DNA from: Pseudomonas lini | Lineage (GTDB): Bacteria; Pseudomonadota; Gammaproteobacteria; Pseudomonadales; Pseudomonadaceae | Assembly: GCF_030812475.1 (NCBI RefSeq) | Contig: NZ_JAUSSR010000002.1 | Span: 186,001-250,000 of the forward strand | DNA: 64,000 nucleotides | Direction: 5' to 3' | Part shown: one piece after another, positions 7,829 through 19,266 of the stretch | Numbering within the stretch: the stretch's first letter is position 1 | Layout of the letters: the number at the start of each line of letters is the position of its first letter | The notes under the pieces: generated by a model | Seen by the model: the letters and a program-made list of their open reading frames with translations, nothing else | The model's database searches: none | What the model was told of the DNA's origin: nothing | Program-made: the position numbers and the translations under genes

Positions 7829-9697
7829 TCAGTTGTAGGAGCCTTTGCCCGGCATCTTGATCCCGTGCAGGTTTACTTTGCGATACAGGGTTGCCCGGGA
7901 AATGCCCAGCTCCTGAGCCGCCAGCACGGGTTTCCAGCGATTGCGCACCAGCGTATCGATCAATGCCTGGCGTTCCGGGCTCCCGGATACTGTCTCCTGT
8001 CCCTTCACCGGGGCACTCACGCCGAGCGTGGCGGGTAGGTCCTCAACACCGATCACCTGACTTTTACAGACAGCGCACGCGTATCGCAGCACATGGTGCA
8101 GCTGCCGCATATTGCCTGGCCAGCTGTAATTCAAGAGCATTTCCAACGCGCTCTCGCTCAGTTCCATCGACTCCCCCGAGCGCTGACACTCTTCATCCAG
8201 AAGTTTGGTAATCAACGCCAGCTTGTCCTTGCGTTCACGTAGCGGGGGGATATCGAAGCGCGCGCCGCTCAACCGAAAGAACAGGTCCTCACGAAAGCTG
8301 CCGGTATCGACCAGGGTGGAGATATCACGGTGGCTGGCGCAAATGACCTGGATGTCGATGGACTGCGGTCGCGCACCGCCCAGTGGCGCCACCTCTCCCT
8401 CGCTCAAAACCCTGAGCAGACGGGTTTGCAACATTAGCGGCATGTCGCCGATCTCATCCAGGAACAGCGTACCGCCGTCAGCTTGCTGCAGCAGACCGCG
8501 CATGCCTTTACTGGACGCGCCAGTGAACGCGCCGGCTGCATAACCAAACAGCTCACTCTCGATTAGATTCTCAGGAATTGCCGCACAGTTGACTGCTACG
8601 AAGGGCTTGTCACGTCGCTTGCTGGCAGCATGCAGTTGCAGCGCGAAGTGCTCTTTGCCTGCCCCGGTTTCGCCATGGATCAGTACCGGCAGCCCGCGGT
8701 CCTTGACGCGCACCGCCAACTCCAGGGCTTGGGCGACCTTGGGATCGAGTGCTGAAGCCACATTGCCGGCCATCGGCACACGGGTGGGTCTTCTTGGCAC
8801 CTTGAGGCGCACATGCAGGCCTATCGACGACAGGTAGTGGATGCTGTCATCACCGGAGGCGGGCAGTCGTGCCGATGCGAAGGCCTCTTCAATATGGGTG
8901 GGGATCCTTCCACAGCGCTGCAACAGGAGTCGGCGGGCGGCAGGGTTGAGTGCCTCGATCCTGCCATCGCGATCCCAGGCGAACAGGTACTGTGGCTGGC
9001 TGTCGATGTAACCGGGCAGGGGGTGTGCGCGCATCACCCAAAGATCCTGGGTGCTGTACATGAAGTACGCATTCTCGATGTCAGTGGCACTCTGAATGAC
9101 CATCTGCCGAATCAGGTGCTGGCTGCGCCGGTCCTCCGGTGAGCGGATCGAGGAAACATCCAGGACCGCGAGGATCTCGCCGCTCGGCGAAAACACCGGT
9201 GCCGCGGAGCAAGTGATGCCGATGAACGCTGCGCGGAAATGATCGTGCTTATGCACCGTGACGGGCAGCTTGTCGATCAGTACTGCGCAGACGCCGGTCG
9301 TGCCTTCTTCGCTTTCCGACCAACAGGTTCCCACATCCATGCCCGCGCGGCGGTATTCGCCGCGTATCGTCGGATCGATGCGGTAGTCCACCGTACAACC
9401 CAGCGTATCGGTGAGCATCACACAATAATCGGCGTCACGAACGCGGCCGTGCAGTCGCGACATTTCATCGCCCGCCAGGTGCAAGAAGTCGTCGACGCGC
9501 TCGCGGTGTTCATGGAGTTGGTGAGCCTCAAGGATCCTGGGGCCTTGTAATGAACCGGGGTCGAGTTTGTGATGCTGTACCGAACGGCGCCAGGAATCGA
9601 GGATGACATTGGGCACCGGCAGGGTCGGGGCATTTTCGGCAGTGCGTAACACCCGATTCACATGCTCGACGTGAATCTTTGAAAAGCCAGAGGACAT
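7829..9697 (-). CDS. Sigma-54-dependent activator, AcoR-like
   Basis: A 622-residue enhancer-binding protein. A GAF-type sensor spans about residues 80-220. The AAA+ domain has Walker A GETGAGKEHF near 341, the sigma-54-contacting GAFTGA loop near 388, and Walker B GGTLFLDEIGDMP near 407. A Fis-type helix-turn-helix (LAAQELGISRATLYRKVNLHGI) ends the protein. The architecture matches AcoR, which controls acetoin use, and relatives that control ketone or propane oxidation operons. It is divergent from the SDR/Baeyer-Villiger operon, whose leader carries a clear -24/-12 promoter. It almost certainly activates that operon in response to a pathway substrate. Confidence 0.95.
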   Translation of the reverse strand: MSSGFSKIHVEHVNRVLRTAENAPTLPVPNVILDSWRRSVQHHKLDPGSLQGPRILEAHQLHEHRERVDDFLHLAGDEMSRLHGRVRDADYCVMLTDTLGCTVDYRIDPTIRGEYRRAGMDVGTCWSESEEGTTGVCAVLIDKLPVTVHKHDHFRAAFIGITCSAAPVFSPSGEILAVLDVSSIRSPEDRRSQHLIRQMVIQSATDIENAYFMYSTQDLWVMRAHPLPGYIDSQPQYLFAWDRDGRIEALNPAARRLLLQRCGRIPTHIEEAFASARLPASGDDSIHYLSSIGLHVRLKVPRRPTRVPMAGNVASALDPKVAQALELAVRVKDRGLPVLIHGETGAGKEHFALQLHAASKRRDKPFVAVNCAAIPENLIESELFGYAAGAFTGASSKGMRGLLQQADGGTLFLDEIGDMPLMLQTRLLRVLSEGEVAPLGGARPQSIDIQVICASHRDISTLVDTGSFREDLFFRLSGARFDIPPLRERKDKLALITKLLDEECQRSGESMELSESALEMLLNYSWPGNMRQLHHVLRYACAVCKSQVIGVEDLPATLGVSAPVKGQETVSGSPERQALIDTLVRNRWKPVLAAQELGISRATLYRKVNLHGIKMPGKGSYN

Positions 9698-9790
9698 GGT
9701 ACCTCCGAAGGTTGGATCTTATTTTTCTGTGAGGCTCATTAAAGGCGGGTTGGACAGCCCCTTCAAGCTGAATCGGTCAATCGGTTGCGG

Positions 9791-9807
9791 TGAGACATAA
9801 CATCTCA
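9791..9807. promoter_or_regulatory. Candidate upstream activator site
   Basis: TGAGA-N7-TCTCA is a perfect 5-bp inverted repeat about 137 bases upstream of the -24 element, at normal enhancer distance for a sigma-54 activator. Assignment to the adjacent AcoR-like regulator is inference. Confidence 0.35.
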
Positions 9808-9927
9808 GTATTCGCAGCAGGGCGTGAGGAGAGAGAGCCGTTATGTCTTGGTCCTGCCCGTTGTGTCGCCGTATATTCTCAAGGTTAAACCTCTCTGTTC
9901 CGGGCCTTTCAGCCCATTATTCCAGTC

Positions 9928-9944
9928 TTGGCATTCGACTTGCT
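9928..9944 (+). promoter_or_regulatory. Sigma-54 (-24/-12) promoter
   Basis: TTGGCATTCGACTTGCT matches the sigma-54 consensus TGGCA-N6-TTGC, with the GG and GC dinucleotides at the required spacing. It lies about 67 bases upstream of the SDR start and faces the ketone-oxidation operon, beside a divergently encoded sigma-54 activator. Confidence 0.85.
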
Positions 9945-10010
9945 CTGACTGTCTCGGCGGGCCGCATGAGACGGCCGTATCTCAACAACAATAATGAACA
10001 GAGGCATCAC

Positions 10011-10811
10011 ATGAGCGGATTCAAAGCTGTCGATTTCTCCCTGACAGGCAAAGTTGCCCTGGTGACCGGTGCCGGACGCGGTATCGGTCAGGGCATTGCG
10101 CTAAGCCTGGCCCAGGCTGGCGCTGACCTGGTGCTCGCGGATTACGATATTGGCATCGCTGAAGAGGCCGCCGCCAATGTTCGCGCCCTGGGTCGTCGAG
10201 CTGTCGCCCTGCAAGTCGATGTCAGCAAGGCCGAGAGCGTCGCGAACATGATCGGACAGGTCAGACAGGCATTTGGCCGTCTCGATGTGGCAGTCAACAA
10301 CGCGGGGGTGGTCAGTCTCGGCAGAGTTGATGAATTACCGGTCAGCGAATGGGACCGGATCATGAACATCAACGCCCGCGGTGTATTCCTGTGCTGCCAG
10401 GCTGAACTCAAGCTGATGCGCGAGCACAATTTCGGGCGAATCATCAACCTGGCCTCGATTGCCGGCAAAGTCGGTTTTCCGGACCTGTCCCATTACAGCG
10501 CTTCCAAATTTGCAGTGATCGGCTTTACCAACGCTTTTGCCAAGGAAGTTGCCCGCGAAGGCATCACGGTCAATGCCCTGTGTCCAGGGGTGGTCGGCAC
10601 CGGCATGTGGCGTGGTGATGAAGGGCTGTCCGCACGCTGGGCCCAGCCTGGGGAAACGGAAGTACAGTCCTGGGAGCGGCACCAGTCCAGCCTTCTGCCC
10701 CAAGGCGAGGCGCAAACAGTAGAAGACATGGGCCAACTGGCGGTTTACCTGGCCTGTGCCCCCCATGTCACCGGCCAGGCGATCGCCGTCGATGGCGGCT
10801 TCTCGCTCTAG
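10011..10811 (+). CDS. SDR-family alcohol dehydrogenase
   Basis: A 266-residue short-chain dehydrogenase. The cofactor motif TGAGRGIG is at 19-26, NNAG near 96, and the catalytic triad is S149, Y162 and K166 (YSASK). The start at 10011 is chosen because the family N-terminus begins here; the open frame extends upstream through the sigma-54 promoter, which cannot be coding. As first gene after the -24/-12 promoter and ahead of a Baeyer-Villiger monooxygenase, it probably oxidises a secondary alcohol to the ketone that the monooxygenase uses. An Asp after the second beta strand (LVLADYD) suggests NAD rather than NADP. Confidence 0.92.
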   Translation: MSGFKAVDFSLTGKVALVTGAGRGIGQGIALSLAQAGADLVLADYDIGIAEEAAANVRALGRRAVALQVDVSKAESVANMIGQVRQAFGRLDVAVNNAGVVSLGRVDELPVSEWDRIMNINARGVFLCCQAELKLMREHNFGRIINLASIAGKVGFPDLSHYSASKFAVIGFTNAFAKEVAREGITVNALCPGVVGTGMWRGDEGLSARWAQPGETEVQSWERHQSSLLPQGEAQTVEDMGQLAVYLACAPHVTGQAIAVDGGFSL

Positions 10812-10972
10812 TTGAGCAAGCGGGAATGTACTGACCCGCTCAACCCCGAATTTGATGACCACTTTCCCTGAACGCTCAGTCAAGGGATACGGATGCGGCT
10901 TGCCCGCAATCTTCAAAAACGCATTGGCGTTAGTGAGGTCTGCGGGCGCAATGACCGAAACAGGAGAACATA

Positions 10973-12643
10973 ATGACAACTACAGTTCTGGCCAAACGTT
11001 CCGTTGGCACCGACATCATTGATTACGACGCCATCGTGATTGGCGCGGGCTTCGGGGGCATTTACATGCTCAAGAAGTTGCGCGATGAACTCGGTTTGAA
11101 CGTACGCGCCTTCGATAAGGCGGGCGGTATCGGCGGCACCTGGTTTTGGAACCGATACCCGGGTGCGTTATCCGACAGTGAATCGTTTGTCTATTGCTTC
11201 TCCTGGGACCGAGAGCTGTGCCAGGAGTGGGATATCACCACCCGCTATCTGACCCAGCCGCAGATTCTGTCCTACCTCAACCACGCGGTCGATCGACATG
11301 ACCTGCGTCGTGATATTCAGTTGGAGACCGGGATCACCTCTGCGGTGTTCGACGAGCAATGCAGCCGTTGGCTCGTCACTGCAGATAATGGTCACCAATA
11401 CAGCGTCAAGTACCTGGTCACGGCGCTGGGCCTGCTTTCTGCGACTAACGTACCCAAGATCAAAGGCCTCGATCAATTCGAGGGCCACAGGTACCACACG
11501 GCCAACTGGCCTGCCGATGCCGTGCTGGAGGGCAAGCGGGTGGGCGTCATCGGTACCGGCTCGACCGGTTGCCAGGTGATCACGGCGATCGCACCAACGG
11601 TCGGCCACTTGACCGTGTTCCAACGTTCCGCGCAGTACACAGTGCCTGTGGGTAACGGCCCGCTCAGCCGCGAATATGTCGATGACATCAAGCGCAACTA
11701 CGACGCCATCTGGAAAGAAGTGCGCAGTTCGCGTCTGGCGTTCGGTTTCCAGGAAAGCGATATTCCGACGATGAGCGTCGACGCCGCTGAACGAAAAGCC
11801 ATATTCCAGCGGGCCTGGGACGGTGGTGGCGGTTTTCGCTACATGTTCCAGACCTTTAATGACATCGCCACCAGCGAAGAAGCGAACCTCGCCGCCCAGG
11901 ACTTCGTGCGGGGGAAAATCGCTGAAATCGTCAAGGATCCGGAAACCGCACGCAAGTTGATGCCCCGCGACCTTTACGCAAAACGGCCACTGTGTGACAG
12001 CGGTTACTACGCCACCTTCAACCGGGACAACGTGTCGCTGGTCGACGTCAAGGCCAACCCGATCGAGGAAATCACCGCCAAGGGCATTCGCACCGCAGAC
12101 GGGGTTGAACACGAGCTGGATGTACTGGTGTTCGCTACCGGCTTCGATGCCGTGGACGGCAACTACAAGCGCATTGATATTCGCGGGCGCGACAATGTCT
12201 CGATAAACGATCACTGGGCCGACGGACCTTCGAGCTATATGTCGGTCGCCACCGCCAATTTTCCCAATATGTTCATGATCCTCGGCCCCAACGGTCCTTT
12301 CACCAACCTGCCACCCACTATTGAAACCGAAGTGGAGTGGGTGTCCGAACTGATTACCTTCATGGAAGAAAACGAGTTGGCATGCGTGGAACCCGACCCG
12401 CAAAGCGAGCATGAATGGGGAGTGACCTGCCAGGCAATCGCCGATCAGACCCTGTTCGCCAAGACCGACTCGTGGATCTTCGGCGCCAACATCCCCGGCA
12501 AGAGCAATAAGGTTTACTTCTACATGGGCGGATTGGGCGCCTTCAGCGAACAACTGACGGCGGTAAAAAACGATGAATACCGCGGCTTCAGGTTCAAGGC
12601 CGTGGGTGTAGCGGACAAGCAAACGCAAAAAGCACTGCACTGA
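10973..12643 (+). CDS. Type I Baeyer-Villiger monooxygenase
   Basis: A 556-residue FAD- and NADPH-dependent monooxygenase that inserts one oxygen atom next to a ketone carbonyl, giving an ester or lactone. The FAD site GAGFGG is at 24-29. The Baeyer-Villiger fingerprint FEGHRYHTANWP (FxGxxxHxxxWP) is intact at 169-180. The NADPH Rossmann motif GTGSTG is at 194-199. Length and the GGTWFWNRYPG segment match cyclohexanone/cyclopentanone-type enzymes rather than the longer 4-hydroxyacetophenone type. An AGGAG precedes the ATG. It sits 160 bp after the SDR in the sigma-54-controlled operon. The ketone substrate is not determinable; no lactonase or esterase gene is nearby. Confidence 0.95.
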   Translation: MTTTVLAKRSVGTDIIDYDAIVIGAGFGGIYMLKKLRDELGLNVRAFDKAGGIGGTWFWNRYPGALSDSESFVYCFSWDRELCQEWDITTRYLTQPQILSYLNHAVDRHDLRRDIQLETGITSAVFDEQCSRWLVTADNGHQYSVKYLVTALGLLSATNVPKIKGLDQFEGHRYHTANWPADAVLEGKRVGVIGTGSTGCQVITAIAPTVGHLTVFQRSAQYTVPVGNGPLSREYVDDIKRNYDAIWKEVRSSRLAFGFQESDIPTMSVDAAERKAIFQRAWDGGGGFRYMFQTFNDIATSEEANLAAQDFVRGKIAEIVKDPETARKLMPRDLYAKRPLCDSGYYATFNRDNVSLVDVKANPIEEITAKGIRTADGVEHELDVLVFATGFDAVDGNYKRIDIRGRDNVSINDHWADGPSSYMSVATANFPNMFMILGPNGPFTNLPPTIETEVEWVSELITFMEENELACVEPDPQSEHEWGVTCQAIADQTLFAKTDSWIFGANIPGKSNKVYFYMGGLGAFSEQLTAVKNDEYRGFRFKAVGVADKQTQKALH

Positions 12644-12748
12644 TCGACAACCACGCCACTGGCAAAAACGGTTGCACTCGCCTGCTGCGCCAGCGGCCCA
12701 GGCGAGTGTCGAACGGGCGTAATTGCGCCGCACAACGGAGAACCTGCA

Positions 12749-14197
12749 GTGATATTGAACAACCCTCAACTCTTGCGCCAACAGGCCTATATCGACGGTG
12801 AATGGCTGGCTGCCGACAACGCTGCCACCATCACAGTGGTCAACCCGTCGACCCAGGTCACCATCGGCCAGGTCCCTCGCATGGGTAAGGCCGAGACCCG
12901 TCGAGCCATCGAGGCTGCCGAGCGCGCGCTGCCCGCCTGGCGTGAGCTATCGGCGAAGGAACGCGCCAACACGTTGCGCCGCTGGTACAACCTGATCATC
13001 GAGAATCAGCACGATCTGGCCCACATCATGACCCTGGAGCAGGGCAAGCCATTGCCCGAGGCCCTGGGAGAAATCACGTTCGGCGCTTCCTACATCGAGT
13101 GGTATGCGGAGGAAGCCAAGCGTGTTTACGGTGACCTGATCCCGGGGGCCGTGGACAAGCGTCTACTGGTGATCAAGCAACCCGTGGGTGTGTGCGCAGC
13201 CATCACCCCATGGAACTTCCCCAGCGCGATGATCACCCGTAAAGCCGCCCCCGCGTTGGCGGCCGGTTGCACCATGGTCATCAAGCCGGCCTCCCAAACG
13301 CCATTTTCGGCATTGGCGCTGGTCTACCTGGCCGAGCAGGCGGGCATTCCAAAGGGCGTACTGTCGGTGGTGACCGGCGCGGCAGCGGAGATTGCCGAAG
13401 AGTTCACCAGCAACCCGGCCGTGCGCAAGATTTCTTTTACCGGCTCCACCGAAATCGGTCGCCAAATCATGGAAAAGTGCGCCCACGACATCAAGAAAGT
13501 CTCTCTGGAGCTGGGCGGTAATGCGCCGTTCATTGTCTTTGAAGATGCCGATCTCGATGCGGCGGTGGAGGGCGCGCTGGCGTCCAAGTTCCGTAACGCC
13601 GGGCAAACGTGCGTCTGTGCCAACCGCTTGTACGTCCACGACAAGGTCTACGACACCTTCGTCGACAAACTCGCCTGCGCGGTGGGTGCGCTGAAGATTG
13701 GCGACGGCTTTGCCAACGGCGTCACCCTTGGCCCGTTGATTGATGGCAAGGCCATCGCCAAGGTTCGCGAGCATATTGAAGATGCTCTGGCCAAAGGTGC
13801 CAAGGTCATCAAAGGAGGGGCCGCCCATGCCCTTGGCGGCAACTTCTTCGAACCCACCATCCTGGTCGATGTGCCTGACCATGCCCGGGTCGCCAAGGAA
13901 GAAACCTTCGGCCCGCTGGCACCGGTCTTCCGCTTCTTTGATGACGCTGAGGTTGTCGCCAAAGCCAACGACACCGAGTTTGGCCTCGCGGCGTACTTCT
14001 ACACCGCGAACCTCGGCAGGGTGTTCCGCGTCGGTGAAGCCCTGGAGTACGGCATTGTCGGGGTTAATACTGGAATCATCAGCTCCGAGGCCGCGCCCTT
14101 TGGCGGTATCAAGGCGTCCGGTGTCGGCCGGGAAGGTTCCAGGTACGGTCTCGAGGACTATCTCGAAATCAAGTACCTGTGCCTGGCAGGCATCTGA
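12749..14197 (+). CDS. NAD(P)-dependent succinate-semialdehyde-type dehydrogenase
   Basis: A 482-residue aldehyde dehydrogenase of the GabD-like group. The catalytic Glu254 is in SLELGG and the nucleophile Cys288 in NAGQTCVCANR; the second Cys two residues later is characteristic of succinate-semialdehyde dehydrogenases. The N-terminus IDGEWLAAD and APFGGIKASGVGREG at the end also fit. Translation starts at a GTG (12749) with ACGGAG 8 bases upstream. It follows the Baeyer-Villiger enzyme and would oxidise an omega-oxo acid or aldehyde derived from ester or lactone hydrolysis. True GABA catabolism is possible but the context argues for a ketone pathway. Confidence 0.92.
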   Translation: MILNNPQLLRQQAYIDGEWLAADNAATITVVNPSTQVTIGQVPRMGKAETRRAIEAAERALPAWRELSAKERANTLRRWYNLIIENQHDLAHIMTLEQGKPLPEALGEITFGASYIEWYAEEAKRVYGDLIPGAVDKRLLVIKQPVGVCAAITPWNFPSAMITRKAAPALAAGCTMVIKPASQTPFSALALVYLAEQAGIPKGVLSVVTGAAAEIAEEFTSNPAVRKISFTGSTEIGRQIMEKCAHDIKKVSLELGGNAPFIVFEDADLDAAVEGALASKFRNAGQTCVCANRLYVHDKVYDTFVDKLACAVGALKIGDGFANGVTLGPLIDGKAIAKVREHIEDALAKGAKVIKGGAAHALGGNFFEPTILVDVPDHARVAKEETFGPLAPVFRFFDDAEVVAKANDTEFGLAAYFYTANLGRVFRVGEALEYGIVGVNTGIISSEAAPFGGIKASGVGREGSRYGLEDYLEIKYLCLAGI

Positions 14198-14247
14198 CAG
14201 GCCGTTAACCCGCCACCGCCCATCTTTCAATTTATCGCTTTCTTGGT

Positions 14248-14273
14248 GACCGCAGGGGCATTGCCCTGCGGTC
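14248..14273 (+). terminator. Hairpin after semialdehyde dehydrogenase
   Basis: GACCGCAGGG / CCCTGCGGTC forms a 10-bp perfect stem with a 6-nt loop, 50 bases after the dehydrogenase stop and before the porin gene. There is no T-run, so it may attenuate or protect the upstream mRNA rather than end it. Confidence 0.5.
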
Positions 14274-14317
14274 CAGATAACGCTGTGTCGCAAACATAAA
14301 AATAAGTAAAAATCGAC

Positions 14318-16475
<2,158 letters not shown>

Positions 16476-16522
16476 GTCTGGACTGGCAGCCATGCGCCGC
16501 TGAAGCAAGGATCGGCCCAAAC

Positions 16523-16559
16523 AGGCGTCGTCAATCATTCAAGCAAATTGACGGCGCCT
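16523..16559. terminator. Hairpin between convergent SDR and LLM genes
   Basis: AGGCGTCGTCAAT pairs with ATTGACGGCGCCT (one mismatch) around an 11-nt loop, between the convergent ends of the SDR and the luciferase-like gene. It is a plausible bidirectional terminator. Confidence 0.5.
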
Positions 16560-16615
16560 TGTGTCACGGCATTCTCCAGTACCGTTTACTGGCGTTAACT
16601 CAGCGCATGGACGCC

Positions 16616-17599
16616 TCAGTCAAGCAGGTCGGCAATGGATTCCGCGGCCAGTTGATAGGAGCGGCAGCGTGCGTCGGGGTCATGAATTCTCGCATCGATC
16701 ATGATCTCGTCCGCCTCGGTGGTCGCGATGAACTGGCGCAGCCAACTTCCCACATCATCTTTGTCGCCTACTGCAGTGCAAGACATGGCTTGAGCCAGAT
16801 TGTGGCGATCTACGTCGGCGAGCCTTTCCATAAAGCCCTCTTGCGGGCGCGGCAGAGCACCTGCTTTGCCCGCGTACAAATTGCTTACCCAATGACGGTG
16901 CGAACTCGCCAGGTAATCGGCTTCGGCGCGTGATGGGGCAGCGAAGACATTTGCGCCTGCGATGACATAGGGGCGGTCCAGCAAGGCCGACGGCCGAAAC
17001 GAGGCGCGATAGTGCGTGATGGCTTGCATCAGGAATCGAGGCGCGAAATGTGAAGCGAATGCGTAAGGAAGCCCCATTTTCGCAGCGAGATCCGCGCTAT
17101 TGAGGCTTGAACCCAGTAGCCATAGCGGCACGTCATGGGGTTCGGGGATTGCACGAATCGGCTGATTTCCGTTGTCCGCCAGATAGTCCGTCAACTGCTG
17201 GATGTCTTGCGCGAAGTCGCGCTCGGAGGCGTCGCCGCGCATGGCGCGAATAGCCAGCCCTGCTGATCCAGGTGCTCTGCCAATGCCTAGATCGATACGG
17301 CCTGGAAACAAGGTGTCCAATGTCCCGAACTGCTCCGCCACGATCAGGGGGGAGTGGTTGGGTAGCATGATTCCACCGGAACCGACTCGCAGGGTGCTGG
17401 TGGCCGCAGCGAGATGCTGAATGAGCAAGGTGGTCGCCGAAGAGGCAATCCCCGGCAGGTCGTGGTGCTCGGCGATCCAGTAGCGTTTGTAGCCGTGGGC
17501 TTCCACGTGGCGCGCCAGACATGTGGCGTCATCAATCGTGTGGGCAAAGGTTTTGCCTTCGCCGATCATCATGAGGTCAAGCACAGAAAGAGCTGTCAT
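16616..17599 (-). CDS. LLM-class flavin-dependent oxidoreductase
   Basis: A 327-residue bacterial-luciferase-like TIM-barrel monooxygenase. YWIAEHHDLPGIASSATTLL and RVGSGGIMLPNHSPLIVAEQFGTLDTLFPGRIDLGIGRAPG match the MsnO8-like branch of the LLM family, which uses reduced FMN (or F420 in other phyla) to oxygenate small substrates. It is the last gene of a minus-strand operon of four, 44 bp after an isomerase-like gene. No dedicated flavin reductase is next to it. The substrate is unknown. Confidence 0.9.
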   Translation of the reverse strand: MTALSVLDLMMIGEGKTFAHTIDDATCLARHVEAHGYKRYWIAEHHDLPGIASSATTLLIQHLAAATSTLRVGSGGIMLPNHSPLIVAEQFGTLDTLFPGRIDLGIGRAPGSAGLAIRAMRGDASERDFAQDIQQLTDYLADNGNQPIRAIPEPHDVPLWLLGSSLNSADLAAKMGLPYAFASHFAPRFLMQAITHYRASFRPSALLDRPYVIAGANVFAAPSRAEADYLASSHRHWVSNLYAGKAGALPRPQEGFMERLADVDRHNLAQAMSCTAVGDKDDVGSWLRQFIATTEADEIMIDARIHDPDARCRSYQLAAESIADLLD

Positions 17600-17643
17600 T
17601 GCATGTTCCGTTTTTGAGTTGAGGACTGTGACGCGGCAATCCG

Positions 17644-18450
17644 CTACTTCAGCGGGAAATCTGACCAGGACGGATGACGTTCCAGGCGCTGATCGATATC
17701 CCGTAGAGTTGCCAGGCAGCGCTGGAGCTTGAGGTAAATGTCACCCCCGTAATCCCAGCCGAGCACGCCGATGCTGCCGGTATAACCGACGCGATTGAGC
17801 GCGGCGATCAAGGCGAAGTTGTCCATCTCACCACGGTCGACCGGCTCCATGGTCGCCACGCCGCCCCAGCCCAGCTGCGACAGTGCGCTGCCAGAGGTCA
17901 CCACTTGCATGAGCCAGGGTTTCATCGCGCCAAGACGCTTTTCCAGTTCGCCTTCCTGGCTGGCGTACCAGTGATAGCCATTGAACGAGACCCCCAGGCG
18001 GGGGTGAGCGAAGAGCTCGCAAATCTGCACGACTTGCGTAGTGGTCTGGGTGACATGATGAAGGTGCGGATACAAGGCGATCCGGAGCCCGCGCCGTTCG
18101 GCAATGGGCAGCAGCGACTCGATGAACCGCAGAATGGCTTGGGCGCCATTGACAGAGGTCTGTATCGCCAGCTCGATAAGCTCGACGCCCTCGACGGTTT
18201 CGACGATGCGCTTTATCAGGGCGTCGTTGCGCCCCTCATGCAACACCAGGTAAAGGCCCTCGATGTGCAGGCCATGGTTTTCCCGGACGCTGGGCAGCAA
18301 GCTTAGGTCAGTCAGTGGTGTGCCACCCCAGGCAGCCACAGTGATGCCGTCGTAGCCGATCTCGGCCAACATTTCGCACTGCGTCTGGAAGGCGTATACG
18401 CCCATCGAGGAGTAGAAGAAGGAATCGAGTGCATGAATGCGATGAGCCAT
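17644..18450 (-). CDS. Sugar phosphate isomerase/epimerase-like TIM-barrel protein (copy 1)
   Basis: A 268-residue protein of the AP-endonuclease-2/xylose-isomerase-like TIM-barrel superfamily. Visible features are the start DSFFYSSMGVYAFQTQCEMLAEIGYDGITVAAWGG, the acidic positions typical of metal-binding barrels, and the ending GVLGWDYGGDIYLKLQRCLATLRDIDQRLERHPSW. It is a clear paralogue of the next gene upstream, with the same ends and the motif FNGYHWYA. It probably isomerises or epimerises a hydroxy-carbonyl compound in a metal-dependent way. The substrate is unknown, and its partners are flavin oxidoreductases rather than sugar genes. Confidence 0.8.
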   Translation of the reverse strand: MAHRIHALDSFFYSSMGVYAFQTQCEMLAEIGYDGITVAAWGGTPLTDLSLLPSVRENHGLHIEGLYLVLHEGRNDALIKRIVETVEGVELIELAIQTSVNGAQAILRFIESLLPIAERRGLRIALYPHLHHVTQTTTQVVQICELFAHPRLGVSFNGYHWYASQEGELEKRLGAMKPWLMQVVTSGSALSQLGWGGVATMEPVDRGEMDNFALIAALNRVGYTGSIGVLGWDYGGDIYLKLQRCLATLRDIDQRLERHPSWSDFPLK

Positions 18451-18465
18451 GATTGTTCTCCTGGC

Positions 18466-19266
18466 TCAGTGCGGCGAATCGGTCAGGACAGCCCACTCAG
18501 GGTGGGCGGCCAACCGTTGTTCCATGGACCGGAAGGCGGTGACCGAGCGGCGCAGGTTGCCGTAGACATCGCCGCCCATGCTTTCCCAACCGAGCACGCC
18601 AAACCGTCCGTCAAAGCCACGCCGTTCGAGGGCGCCCAACAACACGAAGTTGTCCATTTCCCCCTCATCGAGCGGTTCGATGGTGGCCAGGCCGCCCCAT
18701 CCGAGTGGGGAGCGCCGAGTGCCGGCAATGTTCACCTGTTTCAGCCACGGCCACATCGCATCAAGGCGCTGCTCCAGAGCCTGTTCTTCAGTCGCGTACC
18801 AGTGATACCCGTTGAACACGATGTTGAGGCGCGGATGGTTGAACTCCTTGCAAAGGGCCACCGCCTCGGTGGTGGTCTGCATGCCGTAGCGGGCGTGCGG
18901 GTACAGGTTGATCGCCAAGCCTCGGCGCTCGCAGATCGGCAGCAGGTGCTCGAGCATCTGGCGGTCAAAGTGTGTGACTTCGTCGCCGGAATGCAGGGCC
19001 AGTTCGATGGTGGTGCAGCCCTCGATGGTCTCGAACAGGTTGGTCACGAACGATTCCAGGCCCCTGCGATAGATCAGGTAGACCGCACCGACGTCCAGGC
19101 CCCAGGTCGGTTTGACCTGGGCGATCGAATTCAGGTCTTTGCTCCAGGCAGACATCGTCAGCCCCTGATAGCCGAGTTCGGCGAGCATCTCGCACTGCGC
19201 CGCGAGGGGGTAGGTCCCCAAGGCCGTCTGAAAAATGAAATCCATATGATGCAGAGGTCGATTCAT
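18466..19266 (-). CDS. Sugar phosphate isomerase/epimerase-like TIM-barrel protein (copy 2)
   Basis: A 266-residue paralogue of the preceding entry, separated from it by 15 bp. Both share DFIFQTALGTYPLAAQCEML-type N-termini, the FNGYHWYATEEQALE segment, and the ending GVLGWESMGGDVYGNLRRSV...RLAAHPEW. Its start overlaps the stop of the upstream LLM gene by 4 bases (ATGA), so translation is coupled. The pair may form a heteromer or handle two successive intermediates; which is not visible. Confidence 0.8.
   Translation of the reverse strand: MNRPLHHMDFIFQTALGTYPLAAQCEMLAELGYQGLTMSAWSKDLNSIAQVKPTWGLDVGAVYLIYRRGLESFVTNLFETIEGCTTIELALHSGDEVTHFDRQMLEHLLPICERRGLAINLYPHARYGMQTTTEAVALCKEFNHPRLNIVFNGYHWYATEEQALEQRLDAMWPWLKQVNIAGTRRSPLGWGGLATIEPLDEGEMDNFVLLGALERRGFDGRFGVLGWESMGGDVYGNLRRSVTAFRSMEQRLAAHPEWAVLTDSPH

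Noticed and set aside
9843..10010. In-frame N-terminal extension of the SDR at 10011
   Set aside because: It would translate through the sigma-54 promoter and does not align with SDR N-termini.
11168..12781. A 537-codon minus-strand frame over the Baeyer-Villiger gene
   Set aside because: It is antisense to a gene with every family motif intact and has no protein-family character.
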